A stretch of 64,000 nt of DNA from Mytilisepta virgata (taxonomy: Eukaryota; Mollusca; Bivalvia; Mytilida; Mytilidae), in NCBI GenBank assembly GCA_028015205.1, contig CM051516.1:32564230-32628229 (forward strand), in the 5' to 3' direction. Position 1 is the stretch's first letter; the number at the start of each line of letters is the position of its first letter. A program made the translations under genes and the position numbers. This document shows positions 45,870 through 57,015 of the stretch, piece by piece. A model generated the notes under the pieces. It did no database searches. It saw only the letters and a list, made by a program, of their open reading frames with translations, and was not told the DNA's origin.

Positions 45870-46405
45870 AATGGACCGCCGTTGTTAAGGCGGTTGCTAA
45901 GGACACCTCTTCATTGACCTAATGGTGACAGCATTGGCTGGAGGTAAGGGGACATAAACCAATCCTACCTTTGGGCCTCCCTTGAACGAACGGAAAACAT
46001 AACCCGGAATGAAAACTGCGAGAAAAAGGTGAGATAATCCAATCACCGCTCTGTACTTCGAATACTCTTGTACTTAACAGTGAAAATATCAATCTCTGGA
46101 GACTCCATGCGAGACCCTTACCGACCGATGACAAACCCAGAGACGACCGAGAATTAAAAGCGCGGGAAAAGGGAGATAATCCAATATAAATTCCGGTCAA
46201 GCATGACACATCAGGTCCAAGCACGTGACTGACGTCACTTCCGAAAACAAGTAATGGGAAAATGGCGGAAAATTCCACAACTTCCGGTTCCGCAAGCGCG
46301 CAAACCACTTTCGGTTACGCCCTCGCATGCGCAGACGACACATCCGGGTCCCAGCACGTGAATGATGTCACTTTCGTAAACAAATAAAGAAAAATGGCCG
46401 GAAAA
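45870..46405 (-). repeat. Right outer TIR of the fold-back element
   Basis: Reverse complement of the left outer arm. It carries AAAATGGCGGAAAA (46,257-46,270), a YY1-like site, and CACGTGACTGACGTCACTTC (46,222-46,241). Confidence 0.85.
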
Positions 46406-46849
46406 CCCACTACTTCCTGGTTTTTCACAGTATCCCCCAATGGGGAGTGTACTTAACCATAAAATTGATGCATTCATGCCTACTGATCTTGCAAATTTGG
46501 ACTGTTTATGACAGGTAATTTCCCAAAACATACCCAGTTCACGACAGGCAATAACTAAAAACATGCGCTGCCCAAGACGAAATGTGTGACTGTATAAGAA
46601 CTCTACTTACGAATTAGTTTTACAACTAAACATTTGGAAGAATTTACATATTAGTGAAAATGAAACATTTGTCTTAACAATTAACATATGTATTTTGAGG
46701 TTAAAGTTATACACCTTGCAAATAAAGACCCAGTTCCGGACAATTGTACAGAAATTACGACCCCGGGCCGTTCTAGACTGCTGCATAATCTTTGCTGCGA
46801 CACACTCATACTACCAAAATAATTGGGAGTACCCTCCGAAACTTTTTCA
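46406..46849. other. Flank of the fold-back element, nothing recognised
   Basis: No coding block seen. The - strand frame at 46,235-46,564 overlaps the TIR and is not supported. Confidence 0.4.
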
Positions 46850-47930
46850 AAGATTTAGGTCAAAAGCTTAAATTCACAATCTGTAAATTAAACGTATTAA
46901 GTTGGCCCCCAAATTTTTTAACTAAAAATTCTAAAAAAAATATGGTGTATGAAAATATTGTTAAGAAATAGAATGACTAAATTGAAGAATGAAAGAGGAG
47001 TTTAGATCACAAGCTTTAATTCACAATTTAACCGCCTCGTGGTAGCGTGCTCGCCTTGAATGCGGAATGTCGCGGGTTCGATCCCTGGCCGGTTCAATCC
47101 AAAGCATTAAAGTTGGTATTTGCTGTTTTTCACGCGGCATTTAGGAGTAAGAGCAAAGGACTGGTCGGCTCGGAGACAGCATAATGTGACCGGGTTGGGT
47201 GATATGTCTTGCTGTGGAATTTTACCTCCCGAGCTAGCACGTTAAAAATCCGGCTCAGCGAGTCGGTCTAGTAAAAAAACAGGGTTCATATCGAATCAAC
47301 ATATTCTCGTCCTGATATGCACTTAAACTGGACGTTAAACAATAATTCATGCATCATCCATCTTAATTCACAATATAAATTCAACCCCTGTGGGCCCAAG
47401 ATTTAAAAATCAAATTCTAAACCTCATTCCGGATCTTCTTGGTGTAGAACAATACTGTATAGAAATAAAACGCATAAATTGAAAAATGAAATACAAAGTT
47501 TAAGTCACAAACTTAACTTGACAGTTTTGAAAATTCTACCCCTGTTGTCCGCATTGTCAGAAAATTAATAAATTCTAAAAACCACATTGCGCATCTACAC
47601 ATGGTGTATAACAATACTGTATATAAATAAAACACACTTAAACGGAAATTTTTTGAAATTCGACCCCTGTGGTACCCAATTTTAGAAAATGAAAGTCTTA
47701 TCTACGCATGGTGCATGAAAATAATGTACAGAAATAAAATGCATAAATTGAAAAATGTAGAGTTTACATAACAAGTTTGAATTCACAATTTTCGAAATTT
47801 GACCATGTGGGCCCAATTTTAGAAAATTAAAATTCTAAAACCTTATTGCACATCTACAAGTAATAAGCAAATAGGCAAGTATTCTATATAGACCTTTTTA
47901 ATTCCTAATCCTAAAATTGAAGGAGGAGTT
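46850..47930 (+). repeat. Tandem repeat (~135-165 bp) right of the fold-back element
   Basis: The same unit as 39,060-39,583: GAATGAAAGAGGAGTTTAGA (46,987), AAATGAAATACAAAGTTTAA (47,485) and later more diverged units. A SINE has inserted at 47,028-47,362. Confidence 0.75.
47028..47362 (+). repeat. tRNA-derived SINE with 12-bp target-site duplication
   Basis: TTAATTCACAAT is found at 47,016-47,027 and again at 47,363-47,374. The head reads ACCGCCTCGTGGTAGCGTGC (box A region) and GCGGGTTCGATCCCTGGCCG (box B GGTTCGATCC). The body has CTGGTCGGCTCGGAGACAGC and GCTAGCACGTTAAAAATCCG. It is 335 bp long. The clean duplication inside a tandem repeat makes this the best-delimited insertion in the window. 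Confidence 0.9.
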
Positions 47931-48329
47931 GACGTCACCAGAAAGTGTGATGGACACACGCAACATCCCCGAAAAATTGAAAGTCGAGAGAGAAAACAAA
48001 CAAAAAAAAAACAAAGGAGTTAGAACACATTGCTAACCAAAGTAAATCAGAACAATACGTTACTAAGCAATAGCTGCAATGTGGACGCTCATAAAACTGG
48101 CATTAGGTGCTCCGGAAGGGTAAGCATGTCCTACTCTGTTAATGACACCCGTCACACTGAAGGGATTAATAAAGGAACATCTGGTAGAGAGTCATGTTTG
48201 GTGAAGAGTCAATTCCAGAAAGACGTGAAGTCTAACTGAAGACATTTAATTCTGCATGGTAGTCATGGTAGTGTCAGTCAGTCAAGCCGTTACAATGTCA
48301 TGTCAAGAAAGTCAACGTACAAATCAGAT
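47931..48329. other. No gene recognised
   Basis: Short + strand frames at 48,030-48,459 run antisense to the RT relic and have no support. Confidence 0.4.
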
Positions 48330-48720
48330 ACACTACACATGCTACAGTAACATATCAACTATGAAATGTAAACGCCATAAGCTGGTTGGAGAAGTTGGTA
48401 TGCTACTACTAAGGAAAGGGAGGTTCACAATTGGAAAGTTGAAATTCTCACGTTTATGATAAAGTTTTGATTTCAGTCTCCTAGAGACTTTCTTTACCTT
48501 CGAGTTCATTGGGGAAGATAAGATGTAGATAATCCTTAAAATTATATATATCAAGAGATAGCATATCATGTATATATCGGAAACCGAAATTAAAGAACTG
48601 TTCAGTACTTTGATTCTCTTTCTGCTGTATTAGCCCTTGAACAAACTTAAATTCATGCGAAAATAAGAACAGATTAGCTAAAGCGGTGCACGATTTGTCC
48701 AAATGCTATTTACAATAGTC
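48330..48720 (-). pseudogene. Penelope-like reverse transcriptase relic, second copy
   Basis: Two - strand blocks read CTALANLFLFSHEFKFVQGL, FNFGFRYIHDMLSLD (motif C with one catalytic Asp changed to His) and then RLKSKLYHKRENFNFPIVNL. This is the same family and order as the + strand relic at 15,990-17,270. Frameshifted and missing both ends. Confidence 0.7.
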
Positions 48721-49294
48721 TGATGAAAACGCAAAAAATATACTGTCGATTATAAATTCCAGCATGTTACATGTGATAACATCAGCCTCACTTTTTCCTT
48801 GGAGAATTAATTCATTCAAGCCAGATTTTAGTTTAACATGTGGAAGGTTAGTTTACAACGTGGAAGATCAAAAGTTGTAATGCTATTGCAGCCACTACTA
48901 TAAGGTTTCAGATTTGTTTTGAATCCACACCAAAGAAATCTGATTCCCCCCAGTAGGCTTGATCACAGTAGCTCTGGACACATTTTTTAACAGCCTAAGT
49001 TTGGTAGGGGTATAGCAATGCATTTGGCAGACACAGCGATATATCTTTGTTTGTATAAAGACTTGTGAAGAATGGGTATTCAGTAAATGGATAGAAGGTA
49101 ATCATTGTCATCACGTACACTATAAAAAAATGAAAATAAAACAGAAATGATATAATTGATAATTCTCTCATTCGGTTCTTACTGCGTGTGCAAGTTGGGT
49201 TGCGAAGTGAATTTTGAATACTCAAAAGTAACATTTTCGAAGGACCTTACAGTGGGTCTCAAGAAGATCAAACTGTGGAAAGTTAACGAAAAGA
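48721..49294. other. Downstream flank of the NLR-like gene
   Basis: No gene recognised. Confidence 0.4.
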
Positions 49295-49337
49295 CGAATG
49301 GTGACAATTGCTCACACTGAACTGGTGAGCTAAAAAC
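49295..49337 (-). repeat. AGCTCACC-family fragment
   Basis: GGTGACAATTGCTCACACTG then ACTGGTGAGCTAAAAAC, the reverse complement of the family 5' end. Confidence 0.55.
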
Positions 49338-49386
49338 TTATTTCCAGTAAAATTAGTTTGGGAGACTTAAAACAACAAGTAACACG

Positions 49387-49392
49387 TTTATT
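49387..49392 (-). terminator. Polyadenylation signal AATAAA for the NLR-like gene
   Basis: TTTATT on the + strand, i.e. AATAAA on the coding strand, 88 bases after the TAA at 49,480-49,482. Confidence 0.5.
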
Positions 49393-49479
49393 TAATACAT
49401 GTAATAGTCGAATGAGGCTTCACTATCGTAAATTTTACATTTTTACAGAAATAAAAATAGGATATTCTTTATACAGTTT

Positions 49480-52400
49480 TTACCAAGTTTGGAAAGGAGG
49501 TAAGCTATCTGTATAAATACAAAGCACCTTTCCATCGACCTTAAACGAAGCCCAACAGAATATTTTCTTTGTTGTAAATGTTTTTGCTGACAGAATGCCG
49601 CACTCATTCACAAGGTGATATAGATCGCCATTTGATAGTTTTATATCAAGAGTTACGCTACGATCATACAGCAACATCTTCTTCTTTGGATCATAAGGAC
49701 CATATTCCTGTCCTGACTGTACTTTTATAATAAATCTTTTCCCACCCGTACGATCAGGCGGAGGGCCTTCGCGTATTCCTTTCAATGAAGATTCGAAAGT
49801 ACGTATATTGCCAGGTTTCGTATATGGTTCGGTTTTGTTCATACAAATCTGTATAGTGTATTCTTTGTGGATAAATTTACACATATGTTTGTGTTGTTTC
49901 CAGTGATTAGCCTGACACTCTTTTGAACAGTAAGTCGCTGTTCTGCATCTACCACAATGTTTTAGATTTCCTGCCATTCTAAAACATGAACAACATGCCT
50001 GTACTATTTGAACAGCCGTTTTTGGATGCTGAACGCCTCTATTATTGTTTCTTCTCACATTTCTGTTTGTAATAATCGGAGGCCTAGAATATTCTCCCGT
50101 CTCCTCTGCCCAGCCAACTTTTTCCAAATAGGATTCAACAAGCTTTTTCATTGTCATATTTTCAGCATAAGAATCCTCCGACGAAGGCATTACAAAGATA
50201 TCAGGACCAGAATGATCTCTGATCCTATTACCATCGATTATAACCGAGGCAGAATAATTTGTTCCAATGCGTATTCCTCCACATTTGTTTTCAAATATAT
50301 CATTTCCAATAACATAAGCCGAGGATCTTGATTTAAGCATCATTCCCCATAACCAGTTATCTGCTATCTTGTTATTTGTTATTGCATACGTACCACCATC
50401 AAGTGATATACCGCATAAACCATTTTGACAAATAATATTGTCGACAATTTGTGCTTTTGAAGCTTCATCGGAAGTCATTCCAATTTGAGGATTTTTACAA
50501 TCTCCTTTCAGTATACCCCCGCAAAAAACACCTTCGTGTCCATTTCCATGGATTATATTACCACGCACAATCGCATTTCCATTAGGACCTATCGCTACAC
50601 CATGAAACTGATTGTCAATAATGACATTGTTTTCAATTTTTACGGTTCCTCCATTACGAGCTTCTATTCCCATTTGTCTCATATTACGTATGGTACTATT
50701 CTTTATTTCAAGTGTTCCCTCTCCTTCCGATAAAGCACCACCACCACCGCATCTGTCCAGTATACAAGTGTCTATAAAAGCTTTTCCTCCATGCCAGACA
50801 TTAATTCCGGGATAACCGCCTTCACCAGTAATGAAATTTGCAAGGCCGCCACCTTTTTCCGACGGTCTTACACATTGTTTTGAAGTTTTATTAATACAAC
50901 CAGGGCCTCCGTTACAGCGTGGATAATCGTCACACCCTCTTTGGCCATTTGAAAACTTACATCTATAAAACGTGGCAATTGCATTTTCATTTACAGATAT
51001 CTGGGCAGCTCCAGGAACGAAGGAGATGTTTTCAAAATGTAGATGAATTTGTTTTTCACGTTCAAAGTCGAAACTAAAAAGAGAACTGGGTAGTTTTGAT
51101 ATCTGCAGGCAGTACTTCAGATCTACTTCGACCTCGTCCTCAATTCCTATTACCTGAATACTCTTTGTTGTAAAAACAGGCTCATTAAGAACATATAAAC
51201 CCTTCTTAAGTAACAAGGTCGTATTTGGCCTTTGTTCTACTGCTGCTATTTCTTGTCCAAGATTATCTGAACAGTTTAAAACATTGTAAACAACAACTGG
51301 ATAATTTATTTTCATTCTGTACTCTACAAGACAGTCTTCATTCATGTTCGCCGCAATACATGCAGATGCTAGTCCAACTTTTTCCATTGCAGGCGGTAAT
51401 AAGCCTGATTTTACCAAATAGGCTATTGCATACGCTTTCCAGCAGTAGCCTTTCCAATAGTTAGGCGCCAGTTTTGTACATTCGTTAGCGTCTGTCAATG
51501 CATTTTCATAATCTTCAACTTTGATATACATTAAGCTCCTATTTAACAACAGTCTGTAGTCAATGTTATCTTCAGGGCATGACCTAATACCTTCTGTAAA
51601 GTATTGTATTGCATCTTGGTACCTTTTTTCCTTAAAAGCTTCATTTCCTTGAAGTCTAAAACGCTCCACATCAGTACCATCGCCTAATTTATTATCATTA
51701 AATGAGTTCATTGGACAAATAGCAGATATACCGTCTTGAATTTTAGATCTCTCCTTTTCAAACAGAGGAATCTTTATAGATGTATACTGTGTACATTTTT
51801 CCTCTGGCAGATGTATAGCTGCGATTATGTTTAGCATCTGAACCTGATCTGCCAAAGCCTCATCTTGTTGTAGGTGAACGCTATGAAATATTGCTGTGGT
51901 ATGTAGAACATTAACTGTTTCTATATTGAAGTGTAAAGACCTGTCATCTCCTTTCGGATTATTTTTCAGAAACAAAAACAGATGTCTTTTTAAACTGTTT
52001 GCATTTGTCGCCAATTTATTCCATAAGTACAGAGCTCCTCTAGATGTCATTTCGTCTTTCCCTTTCAATAAAAGTTCATATGGCGATGTTGTTGACTGAA
52101 GTGCTTTGTTAATCATTCTTATGGCGCAATGAAAAGTAAGTTTTGCGTCAGCATTATTTCCTATGCCTTCTCTTATGACCTCTTGGACAAGTCTGTGGAC
52201 TGATAATGCATTCTCTCGGTACTGCTGGAATAAGGAAAATCTAGTCAAAATTTCTGTGATTTGTTTCACACCCAAAGAATCTTGTAGCGCATCATTTAAG
52301 TCTTCGTCTTCGATTTCTGGTACACCATTGTTGAAAATCTCTAGTGGAATGTCATCAGCAAATAGAAACGATGCAATCTGCATTACCTTAACAGCTGCAT

Positions 52401-53747
52401 ATCCTATTCCTTCTTCTTCTGATTCTTTCTGAATGTAGTCCATATTCATTTGCCATGTTGTTTTAACTGCCAGTCTCTCCTTTGAAATTTCCATAGAAGT
52501 TTTTATCTTAGAAGCATTTAGTAGTTTTAGTCGTTTCTTTTCAAATCGTTCAAAATACTCACTAAATGAACACCTTTTTGTGGTTATAAAGGCAGCTGAT
52601 TGTTCAAGCGCAAGTGGGAGTCCACCTAACTCCTCCACTAATTTTATAATATGCGCGTTTTCTGTATCGTCAAATCTCTCTGTTCGCTGCTTCATAAAAA
52701 CAAGGCCTTCCTTTTGACTTAATACATCAAGAAAAATGCAGTTGTCAACTTGAAAGGAATTTTCAGCCTCTGCTGGTTTCCGTCTTGATGTAACCAAGAT
52801 GTGTCCGTTAGATCCCCGTTTCCATGTACCAAGTAAAAGTTCTTTCATGTTGCCTGTTATTTCTTCCCCATCAGCATTGTCTACTACAAGTAACCATTTT
52901 TGTTTGAGTGCAGCTACCCATTTAAGTGTCATTTGCAGCGTTTCCTTAGGATTGCGTCCAGTAGATTTTATATCAAAAGCAACATTTGACATTGTTGTTT
53001 CTAAGGTTTCATTTGATTCTGCAGAAATCCAGAAAATTCCTCCAGGATAAAATCTTTGAAATGACCATGCAAACTCAATTGCCAAAGTTGTTTTTCCGCA
53101 CCCCCCTAACCCACAAATAACCTGGCTATATAGGCTGTCTTCAAATGTCATAAATGTTGATTGTAATTCCACTAATTCACATTCACGACCAACGAAACAT
53201 TTTATGCGATTTGGTGGATAAAAATATACCTTTCCTTCAGGTCTGTCATAAGATATATATTTGATTTCCTTAATATTATTTTTTATTTCATTTATATTTT
53301 CCTTCATTTCGTCAATTTCCGTTTCTGCTTTGGTTTGTTGTATTGTGATACTATGTATTGTTTCTCTCACTGATTGTTGATCTGCTGAAAGTTCTTCAAC
53401 TTTATCAGAAGTTTGTACAATTGTTAGATTTAAATCTTGAATCTGATCACTGTGTTCTTTCTGTCTACCTTCGATTGCTGTCGCCTTTTCCTTCAAACTC
53501 ACCATATCTTGGTCCATATTTTCAACTTTTTCCTCGTATTCAACTTGCTTATTTTCATTTTTTTCTACTCGTTTGTCGAAAGCTGTCAGTGCATTTTGTA
53601 TACCGGATATTTCTAGACCAACTTTCTTAAAACTTGTGTCTGTCTCTTCAGCAACTCCAAGTGCATACTTAGCAAGAGTTTCGGTTTGCTTTCTTATTTC
53701 TTCTAACAATTCAAGACCAATTGTGGTCCCTTGAAGAAAGTGGAGAC
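49480..53747 (-). CDS. NLR-like receptor, main exon: coiled coil, NB-ARC, TPR, beta-helix, MYND finger
   Basis: Open from a splice acceptor (TTTTGTTCTTTTCTAG|GT) at 53,747 to TAA at 49,480. The first in-frame initiator-like codon inside is TTG, so the exon needs upstream exons; its phase fits the exon at 57,990-58,158. Numbering by the spliced 1,624-aa model: coiled coil about 216-365; P-loop GLGGCGKTTLA 415-425; Walker B WLLVVDNAD 487-495; HILVTSRR 518-525; GLPLALEQ 578-585; winged-helix end VHRLVQ 719-724; TPRs about 896-985 (GNEAFKEKRYQDAIQYFTEG); right-handed beta-helix about 1065-1395 with repeated IxxNxIxxN rungs; MYND zinc finger about 1454-1492 (CSC...HCGRC...YCSKECQANHW...C). The motifs mark a STAND NTPase switch of NB-ARC type, probably cytosolic. 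An innate-immune sensor role is inferred from architecture. No frameshift or stop in 4.3 kb argues for selection. Confidence 0.93.
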
Positions 53748-53961
53748 CTAGAAAAGAACAAAATATGACATGATAAAATCCCTGGGATTATTCAATGTTA
53801 ACATTTTGTTATACAATGTAATTACATATGATCGCTCCATCATCATGATTTGATTTGTCGATATATTCGCTTCCCACAAATTAGAGGATATATATCATGT
53901 ATATCATATATTCTTTTTTTAATTATTCAATTTCGGATTTATTGAACAACCGTGTATGTGT
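53748..53961. other. Intron 2, 3' part
   Basis: AT-rich intron sequence ending in the acceptor of the main exon. Confidence 0.6.
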
Positions 53962-56887
53962 AAAACTAGAGGCTCAGCTGAGCCTGTATCGCTTACCTTG
54001 TTTTTATTTTAAGCCATTATAAAATGTAAGCTCTTTTGTATCCACAAGGCCTTTAAAGAAACGCAAAATGTCAAAATAACCTTGATATTTGATCTTTGAC
54101 CTAAAAAGGTGGATCATTTGCATCTGTCCTTCCATATGAGATTCCTGTCACTTTAGTCACAGTCTGCCCATTAATTCCTGAGCAAACGACAAAAAAAGTC
54201 TTATCCCGTATTTATTCCATAGAAACTTGAACAACGGCAGCCGTCGGTTGATCATTTGAATCTCAACCAAAAGTGGACTGTTTGTAGAGGATAATGTCGT
54301 CATCAATCCAGCAAAGTTCCAAAACATTTCATAATGCAGTTCCAGAGGAGAAGAGTTTTGAAAATTGGCCAATCAAAATCAAAGATCGCCCAATGGCAAC
54401 CCTGTTGTTCATCCAACAGGAACCAAAGGTACACAAAATCTGCACATTTGTTCCTGAGCAATGACATACATGTACAATTCCTTTCCCATAGGGCTTCAAT
54501 GGAAACTTTGAACAGCTGCAGCTGTCAGTTGAGCGGATTAATCTCAACCAAAGGTGGACCGTTTGTAAAGGTGTCTTCTAGCTATTCTAACATTTTAAAT
54601 TTACCTATTCTATCTATCCCAACATGGTGAGAACAAAAGGTGTTGTTTTAGTTAAGTGTGTTGTTTGTTTTAGTTAAGTAGGTTGTTTTAGAAATTATCA
54701 CTAGCTTGGGTGACATGTGGTCTTGATGAGGATTAAATTATTTGATAGGTTAACGTATAAAAAATATGATTTTTATTCTTTAAAAAAAAATAATGTGTCA
54801 GAAATATAATTATAAATTTTAAAAACACTGCAAGCTTATCATGGCTTGTGAAATTGTATGCATGATAATGTTGAATGTTGAATGACAACGCCAACATTGA
54901 CATACCAACAGCTGGATTCACCGACTACATCAGCAACTACTGGATTGGTAGCAACAACAGACGCTAGTGTAACCACTATGAAAACGAGAAGCCCTAGCTA
55001 TTTATTATTTTTACCAATGAAAGTCATGCTGATAATAGAAATTTAAATGAAACTAAAATATGTTTCTATGAAATATTTTAGCTTTAAATCAGGGAAATTT
55101 CCATTTAATGTACCGTTCAAAGAATAATACTTCATACTTAAAATATAGAAAAGAAAGGATAATATTAACTATAAAGACAACAATTTTATTTTAATTCGCC
55201 ATATTCGTGTATTTAATATTTATTTTTATGTCCAGGACTAATTATCACATGGAAGGTTGGTACAGAGCGAATTGAAGAAGCTGTCACCTTTTTCAATAAT
55301 ATTTTAATGCTTAATTGATCCTTTTTTTCCTTTTATAATGCTTTAGTGCGTAAATTAATGGTGCAATATTTGTTTCATATGTGTTACTTTTTATATGATT
55401 GTGAATTAATTCTGAACATACAACCTATCTTTTCTATTAATTATTAAACAACATTTAGTTTAATTGACCTTAATTAACGTATCCCCATGTGTAAATGTTT
55501 TTTATAACATAATCACTCTAAATCATCTGTTTGCACACATATTCTTGATAGTCCTACCCAAAATTTTACTTTTTACCTGTGAGTATGAAAATGTTGGAAT
55601 AGATAGATAGAACCTTTGTAAAGGGTATTGTTGTCTTCAATCCTGCAAAGTTTCAAAACATTTCATAATGTAGTTTCAGAGGAGAAGATTTTTGAAAATT
55701 GGCCAACAAAAATCAAAGATGGCCTCTGGCGGCCATGCTGCTCATCTTGAACCAAAGGAGGAAGTTAAACAGAGGTCCTTCCATACATCCGTTCTGCCAA
55801 CTTTGGTTACAATCTGCCATTAGATCCTTAGCAGTTGACAAAAAAGTTTTTTCCCATATAATTTCAATGGAATTTTTTAACATCCGCAGCTGTCGGTTGA
55901 GCAGATGAATCTCAGTAAAAAGATCGTCTGTAGTAGGTACTACTGTCATCAATCCTACAAAGTTTCAAAACATTTCATAATGTAGTTTCAGAGGAGAAGA
56001 TTTTTGAAAATTGGCCTATAAAAATCAAAGATGGCCTCTGGCGGCCATGTTGTTCATCCATCCGGAACCAAAGGAGGAAATTCAATAGAGGTCCTTCCAT
56101 ACATCCTTTCTGCTAACTTTGGTTACAATCTGCCCATTAGTTTCTCAGCAGTTTACAAAAAAATCTTTTCCCATAGAATTTCAATGGAAACTTTGAACAG
56201 CCGCAGCTATCGATTGAGCAACTGAATCCCAACAAAAACAGGATGATTTGTAGAAGATATCATTGTCATCAATTCTGCAAAGTTTCAAAACATTTCATAA
56301 TGTAGTTTCAGAGGAGAAGATTTTTGAAAATTTGCCAATAATAAACCAAAGATGGCCTCTGGCGGCCATGTTGTTCATCTATCCGGAACACCAAATAGAA
56401 AATTAAATAGAGGTCCTTCCATAAATTTTCTTCTGCCAACTTTGGTTACAATCTGCCCATTAGTTCGGAGCAATTGACAAAAAAGTGTTTCCCCATATGA
56501 TTTCAATGGAAAATTTGACCAGACGCAGATGAATCTCAGCCCAAAGAGGATCGTTTGAAGAGGGTATTATTGTCATCCATCCTGCAAAGTTTCAAAACAT
56601 GTCATACTGTAGTTTCAGAGGAAAAAATTTTAGAAAATTGGTCAATAAACAGAGGCCATCTCTGAATTTAACAAAAATCAAAGATGGCCCCTGGCGGCCA
56701 TGTTGTTCATGTAACTGGAACCAATAGTAAATCGATTGTAGAGTGTCTTCCATACACCATTCCTACCAAGTTTGGTAACAATCCGCAAAGAAGTTTCAGA
56801 GGAGATTATCAAATGTGAAAAGGTTACGGACGACGGAAGCAAAGTGATGACATAAGCTCACATTGCCTATAGGCCAGTTGAGCTAAA
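53962..56887 (-). repeat. AGCTCACC-family repeat, 2.9 kb, ~315-bp internal units, in intron 2
   Basis: On the + strand it starts AAAACTAGAGGCTCAGCTGA and ends GGCCAGTTGAGCTAAAAA, the reverse complement of the family's two ends. Internal units are marked by TTTCAAAACATTTCATAATG followed by AAATCAAAGATGGCCTCTGG, at about 54,318, 55,652, 55,961, 56,282 and 56,587. The unit differs from the 166-bp unit at 29,973. A separate 1,043-bp insertion interrupts it at 54,572. Confidence 0.85.
54572..55614. mobile_element. 1.04-kb insertion with short TIRs and 10-bp target duplication
   Basis: TTTGTAAAGG occurs at 54,562-54,571 and again at 55,615-55,624, flanking DNA that does not belong to the repeat around it. 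The left end TTCTAGCTATTCTAACATTT and the reverse complement of the right end (TTCTATCTATCTATTCCAAC, then ATTTT) are similar, so short TIRs are present. The interior is AT-rich with no transposase: a non-autonomous element. A 9-10-bp duplication would suit a Mutator-like class, but this is a guess. Confidence 0.6.
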
Positions 56888-57015
56888 AACAGGACAATTT
56901 AGTGGTTAAGGCAAATTAACCACACGTATAGTTTCTTGTGTTGCTTGTACATAGCTTCAACTTGAATCTTTAAAGTTACATCTTTCAACTGCAATGTGTT
57001 GACTGCTGTTATCAG

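Larger units (their letters stand above)
39584..46405. mobile_element. 6.8-kb fold-back-like element with minisatellite arms and a zinc-finger relic
   Basis: Layout: outer unique arm (39,584-40,130), 21-bp minisatellite (40,131-41,310), unique centre (41,311-43,080), the same minisatellite in inverted orientation (43,081-45,869), inverted outer arm (45,870-46,405). The outer arms share long runs such as GACGTCAGTCACGTG, TCATGCTTGACCGGAAT, CTCGGTCGTCTCTGGGTTTG and CCAATGCTGTCACCATTAG. This plan, unique end plus tandem repeat in each arm around a coding centre, is that of Drosophila Foldback and sea urchin TU elements. The centre holds a decayed C2H2 zinc-finger gene, not a recognisable transposase. 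It could also be a shrunken derivative of a larger long-TIR element. Target-site duplication not identified. Confidence 0.75.

Noticed and set aside
43046..45906. Very long - strand open frames (up to 891 codons) and several + strand ones
   Set aside because: They follow a 21-bp minisatellite whose unit has no stop in several frames; amino-acid content is a simple seven-residue repeat with no start or splice context.
47028..47110. A functional tRNA gene
   Set aside because: tRNA-like head only; no proper acceptor stem; part of a 335-bp SINE with target duplication.
50008..53630. Several + strand frames of 60-110 codons
   Set aside because: Shadows of the receptor's main exon on the other strand.
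53748..53800. Receptor main exon starting at an internal TTG as the true N-terminus
   Set aside because: No ATG at the exon start, a strong acceptor at 53,748, and phase agreement with the HEPN exon make splicing far more likely.
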